From an uncultured Allobosea sp. (GTDB lineage: Bacteria > Pseudomonadota > Alphaproteobacteria > Rhizobiales > Beijerinckiaceae), in contig NZ_CAMFKW010000013.1 in the NCBI RefSeq assembly GCF_945957345.1, forward strand, positions 44,349 to 108,348: DNA of 64,000 bases. Direction: 5' to 3'. This document shows, piece by piece, positions 62,334 through 64,000 of this stretch (position 1 is its first letter; the number at the start of each line of letters is the position of its first letter). The position numbers were made by a program, and so were the translations under genes. The notes under the pieces were generated by a model, which worked only from the letters and a program-made list of their open reading frames with translations, made no database searches and was not told the DNA's origin.

Positions 62334-63080
62334 ATGTCCGTCCCTGATTTCGCCCGGCACCGGCTCTTCATCGACTTGCCTTTCGCTCCGGCAGCGATTC
62401 TCCCGCTGGAGCGCGAGCAGGCCAATTATCTCCTGAACGTCCTGCGCTTGCGGGTCGACGGCACGGTGCTCGTCTTCAACGGCCGCGACGGCGAATGGCT
62501 CGCGCGCCTCGTGCCGGAAGGGCGCAAGCAGGCGAGCCTGGAACTGTTTCGCCAGACGAAGCCGCAGCCGCCGGCTTCCGACCTGCATTACCTGTTCGCT
62601 CCGCTGAAGCACGCGCGCCTGGACTATATGGTGCAAAAAGCGGTCGAGATGGGAGCGGGCCTGCTTCAGCCCGTCCTGACGCGTCGCACCCAGGTTTCGC
62701 GACTCAATCTCGATCGCCTGCGCGCCAACGCCGTCGAGGCGGCCGAGCAATGCGGCATCCTGAGCCTGCCGGCGATCGAGGCCGAGCGACCGCTCGAAGC
62801 CGCGCTTTCGGGCCTGGCACCGGAGCGGCTGCTGATCTTCTGCGACGAGGGCATGGCGGAAGCGAGCCCGGTCGCGGCATTGGCAGCGCATAGGTCCGTA
62901 CCGCTCGCTGTCCTGATCGGCCCGGAAGGTGGCTTCGACGAGGCCGAGCGGATGCTGATCCGTGCGCGACCCAACACGCTGCCGATCTCGCTCGGCCCGC
63001 GCATCCTGCGGGCGGATACCGCGGCGGTCGCGGCGCTGGCTCTGGTCCAGGCGGTTCTCGGGGACTGGCCGAGAGCTTGA
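62334..63080 (+). CDS. rsmE: 16S rRNA (uracil1498-N3)-methyltransferase
   Basis: RsmE methylates U1498 in 16S rRNA. The 248-residue SPOUT enzyme has the N-terminal PUA-like domain (HRLFIDLPF, LNVLRLRVDGTVLVF) and the trefoil knot with VLIGPEGGFDEAE and SLGPRILRADTAAVAAL. QKAVEMGAGLLQPVLTRRTQ marks the catalytic core. The ATG at 62334 has a GGAGG ribosome-binding site. The length is standard. It sits upstream of gshA. Confidence 0.95.
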   Translation: MSVPDFARHRLFIDLPFAPAAILPLEREQANYLLNVLRLRVDGTVLVFNGRDGEWLARLVPEGRKQASLELFRQTKPQPPASDLHYLFAPLKHARLDYMVQKAVEMGAGLLQPVLTRRTQVSRLNLDRLRANAVEAAEQCGILSLPAIEAERPLEAALSGLAPERLLIFCDEGMAEASPVAALAAHRSVPLAVLIGPEGGFDEAERMLIRARPNTLPISLGPRILRADTAAVAALALVQAVLGDWPRA

Positions 63081-63248
63081 GCGGGGACCGGCAGGCCTGC
63101 CGCCAGCGCCGGTCGCCTTTGCGCGAATGCACGATCCCGGTCGTTGTCGAGCGCCCGGCGCTCGCCTATGTCTGTGCATCCTCTTCCGGCTTCCTCCGCG
63201 CGCTCAGTGCCGGGGGCCGGTTGTCCTGACTCATCTGCCGGAGCGCCC

Positions 63249-64000
63249 ATGGCTCGCGACGTGTCCGATTCGACCCCGATCGGTTCCAAGGCCGAACTGA
63301 TTGCGTGGATCGCCGCCGGCGAGAAACCGGTCTCGTCCTTCCGCATCGGCACCGAGCACGAGAAATTCCCGTTCTACCGAAGCGATCTCGCTCCCGTTCC
63401 CTATGAAGGTCGTGGCGGTGCCGGCGGCATCCGCGCCCTGCTCGAAGGCATGCAGCAGCGGCTCGGCTGGGAGCCGATCGTGGATGCCGGCCATATCATC
63501 GGCCTGGCTGGGCCGGATGGCGGCGGCGCAATCTCGCTGGAGCCGGGCGGGCAGTTCGAGTTGTCGGGCGCGCCGCTGGCGACGCTGCACGAGACGGAGG
63601 CCGAGTTGCAGGCCCATCTCGCCGACGTGAAGGCGGTGGCTGCCCCGCACGATATCGGCTTCGTCGCGCTGGGCGCCTCGCCGCTCTGGACCCGCGCCGA
63701 GACGCCGGTGATGCCGAAGGGCCGCTACAAGATCATGGCGAACTACATGCCGAAGGTCGGCACGATGGGCCTCGACATGATGTTCCGGACCTCGACCGTG
63801 CAGGTCAATCTCGACTTCGCCAGCGAGGCGGACATGGTCCGCAAGCTCCGGGTCTCGCTGGCGTTGCAGCCGCTCTCCACGGCCCTGTTCGCGTCCTCGC
63901 CTTTCCTTGAGCGCAAGCTCAACGGCTTCCAGTCGATGCGCTCCGAGATCTGGCGCGACACCGACAAGGCCCGTTCCGGCATGCTCGCCTTCGCCTTCGA
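63249..64000 (+). CDS. gshA: Glutamate-cysteine ligase, N-terminal part (runs off the window)
   Basis: GshA makes gamma-glutamylcysteine, the first step of glutathione synthesis. About 250 of the family's usual 455 or so residues are visible. The plant/alphaproteobacterial-type motifs are SFRIGTEHEKFPFY (metal and glutamate site), ISLEPGGQFELSGAPLATLH, GRYKIMANYMPKVGTMGLDMMFRT in pieces, and TVQVNLDFASEADM. There is no stop before base 64000, so the gene is cut by the window edge rather than broken. The ATG at 63249 begins MARDVSDSTP. Confidence 0.93.
   Translation, partial: MARDVSDSTPIGSKAELIAWIAAGEKPVSSFRIGTEHEKFPFYRSDLAPVPYEGRGGAGGIRALLEGMQQRLGWEPIVDAGHIIGLAGPDGGGAISLEPGGQFELSGAPLATLHETEAELQAHLADVKAVAAPHDIGFVALGASPLWTRAETPVMPKGRYKIMANYMPKVGTMGLDMMFRTSTVQVNLDFASEADMVRKLRVSLALQPLSTALFASSPFLERKLNGFQSMRSEIWRDTDKARSGMLAFAF

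Overview
The window is high-GC bacterial chromosome from an alphaproteobacterium of the Hyphomicrobiales (Rhizobiales). The evidence is the set of order-typical small families (DUF2093, DUF4170, DUF6101, TIGR01459, DUF374), the gene order waaA-lpxK / ileS-lspA / ubiA-rsmE-gshA, a PodJ-like polarity protein, a MutL with the endonuclease motif, and dispersed palindromic repeats of a kind common in this order. A Bosea-like genus would fit, but the sequence does not prove it. Almost all of it is core chromosome. No phage, insertion sequence, CRISPR array, rRNA or tRNA gene was recognised.

Layout. 1-6.7 kb: end of KDPG aldolase, an LhgO-like oxidase, an M20 amidohydrolase, a small M15 peptidase, a GNAT/threonine-dehydratase pair and an O-antigen-ligase-like membrane protein. 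6.8-11.2 kb: molybdenum-cofactor and sulfur-handling genes (DUF2478 protein, mobA, tusA-mrp, moeA). 11.2-16.5 kb: a TauE/SafE transporter translationally coupled to a TIGR02186 protein, then a 1124-residue PodJ-like Sel1 protein. 16.7-23.6 kb: a fatty-acid beta-oxidation block (MerR regulator, acyl-CoA dehydrogenase, thiolase, FadB-type fusion) followed by a peptide-deformylase homologue that lacks two metal ligands. 23.7-30.3 kb: a small frameshifted membrane-protein gene, a class III aminotransferase, a TPR membrane protein, a degenerate EAL protein, a HAD hydrolase and a CheY.

30.5-42.7 kb: MaoC hydratase, ribF, ileS, lspA, a secreted protein, a zinc-containing and zinc-less M16 pair, pgi and mutL. 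42.7-44.3 kb is the only clearly accessory stretch: a GFA protein, then a DUF2019 immunity-like gene coupled to an HNH toxin-like gene broken by one ochre codon. 44.3-52.7 kb: rsmD, a pseudouridine synthase with very long Arg/Gly-rich tails, tadA, a TauE/SafE transporter divergent from an ArsR-type regulator, a patatin, a fluoroacetate-dehalogenase-like hydrolase and purD. 52.8-64 kb: xseA, a dienelactone-hydrolase-like protein, the Kdo/lipid A genes lpxK-waaA-DUF374, a CysQ-like phosphatase, DUF6101, ubiA, rsmE and the start of gshA.

Three dispersed palindromic repeat families lie between genes: R1 (modular hairpins, four copies), R2 (two copies) and R3 (three copies). The most notable items are the broken toxin/intact immunity pair, the dehalogenase whose active-site residues all match the characterised enzyme, the metal-ligand-poor deformylase homologue, two candidate operators (a 9+9 bp dyad at the acyl-CoA dehydrogenase promoter and a 20-bp palindrome between tauE and arsR), and the modular repeats. 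I did not see a large undescribed multi-gene system.
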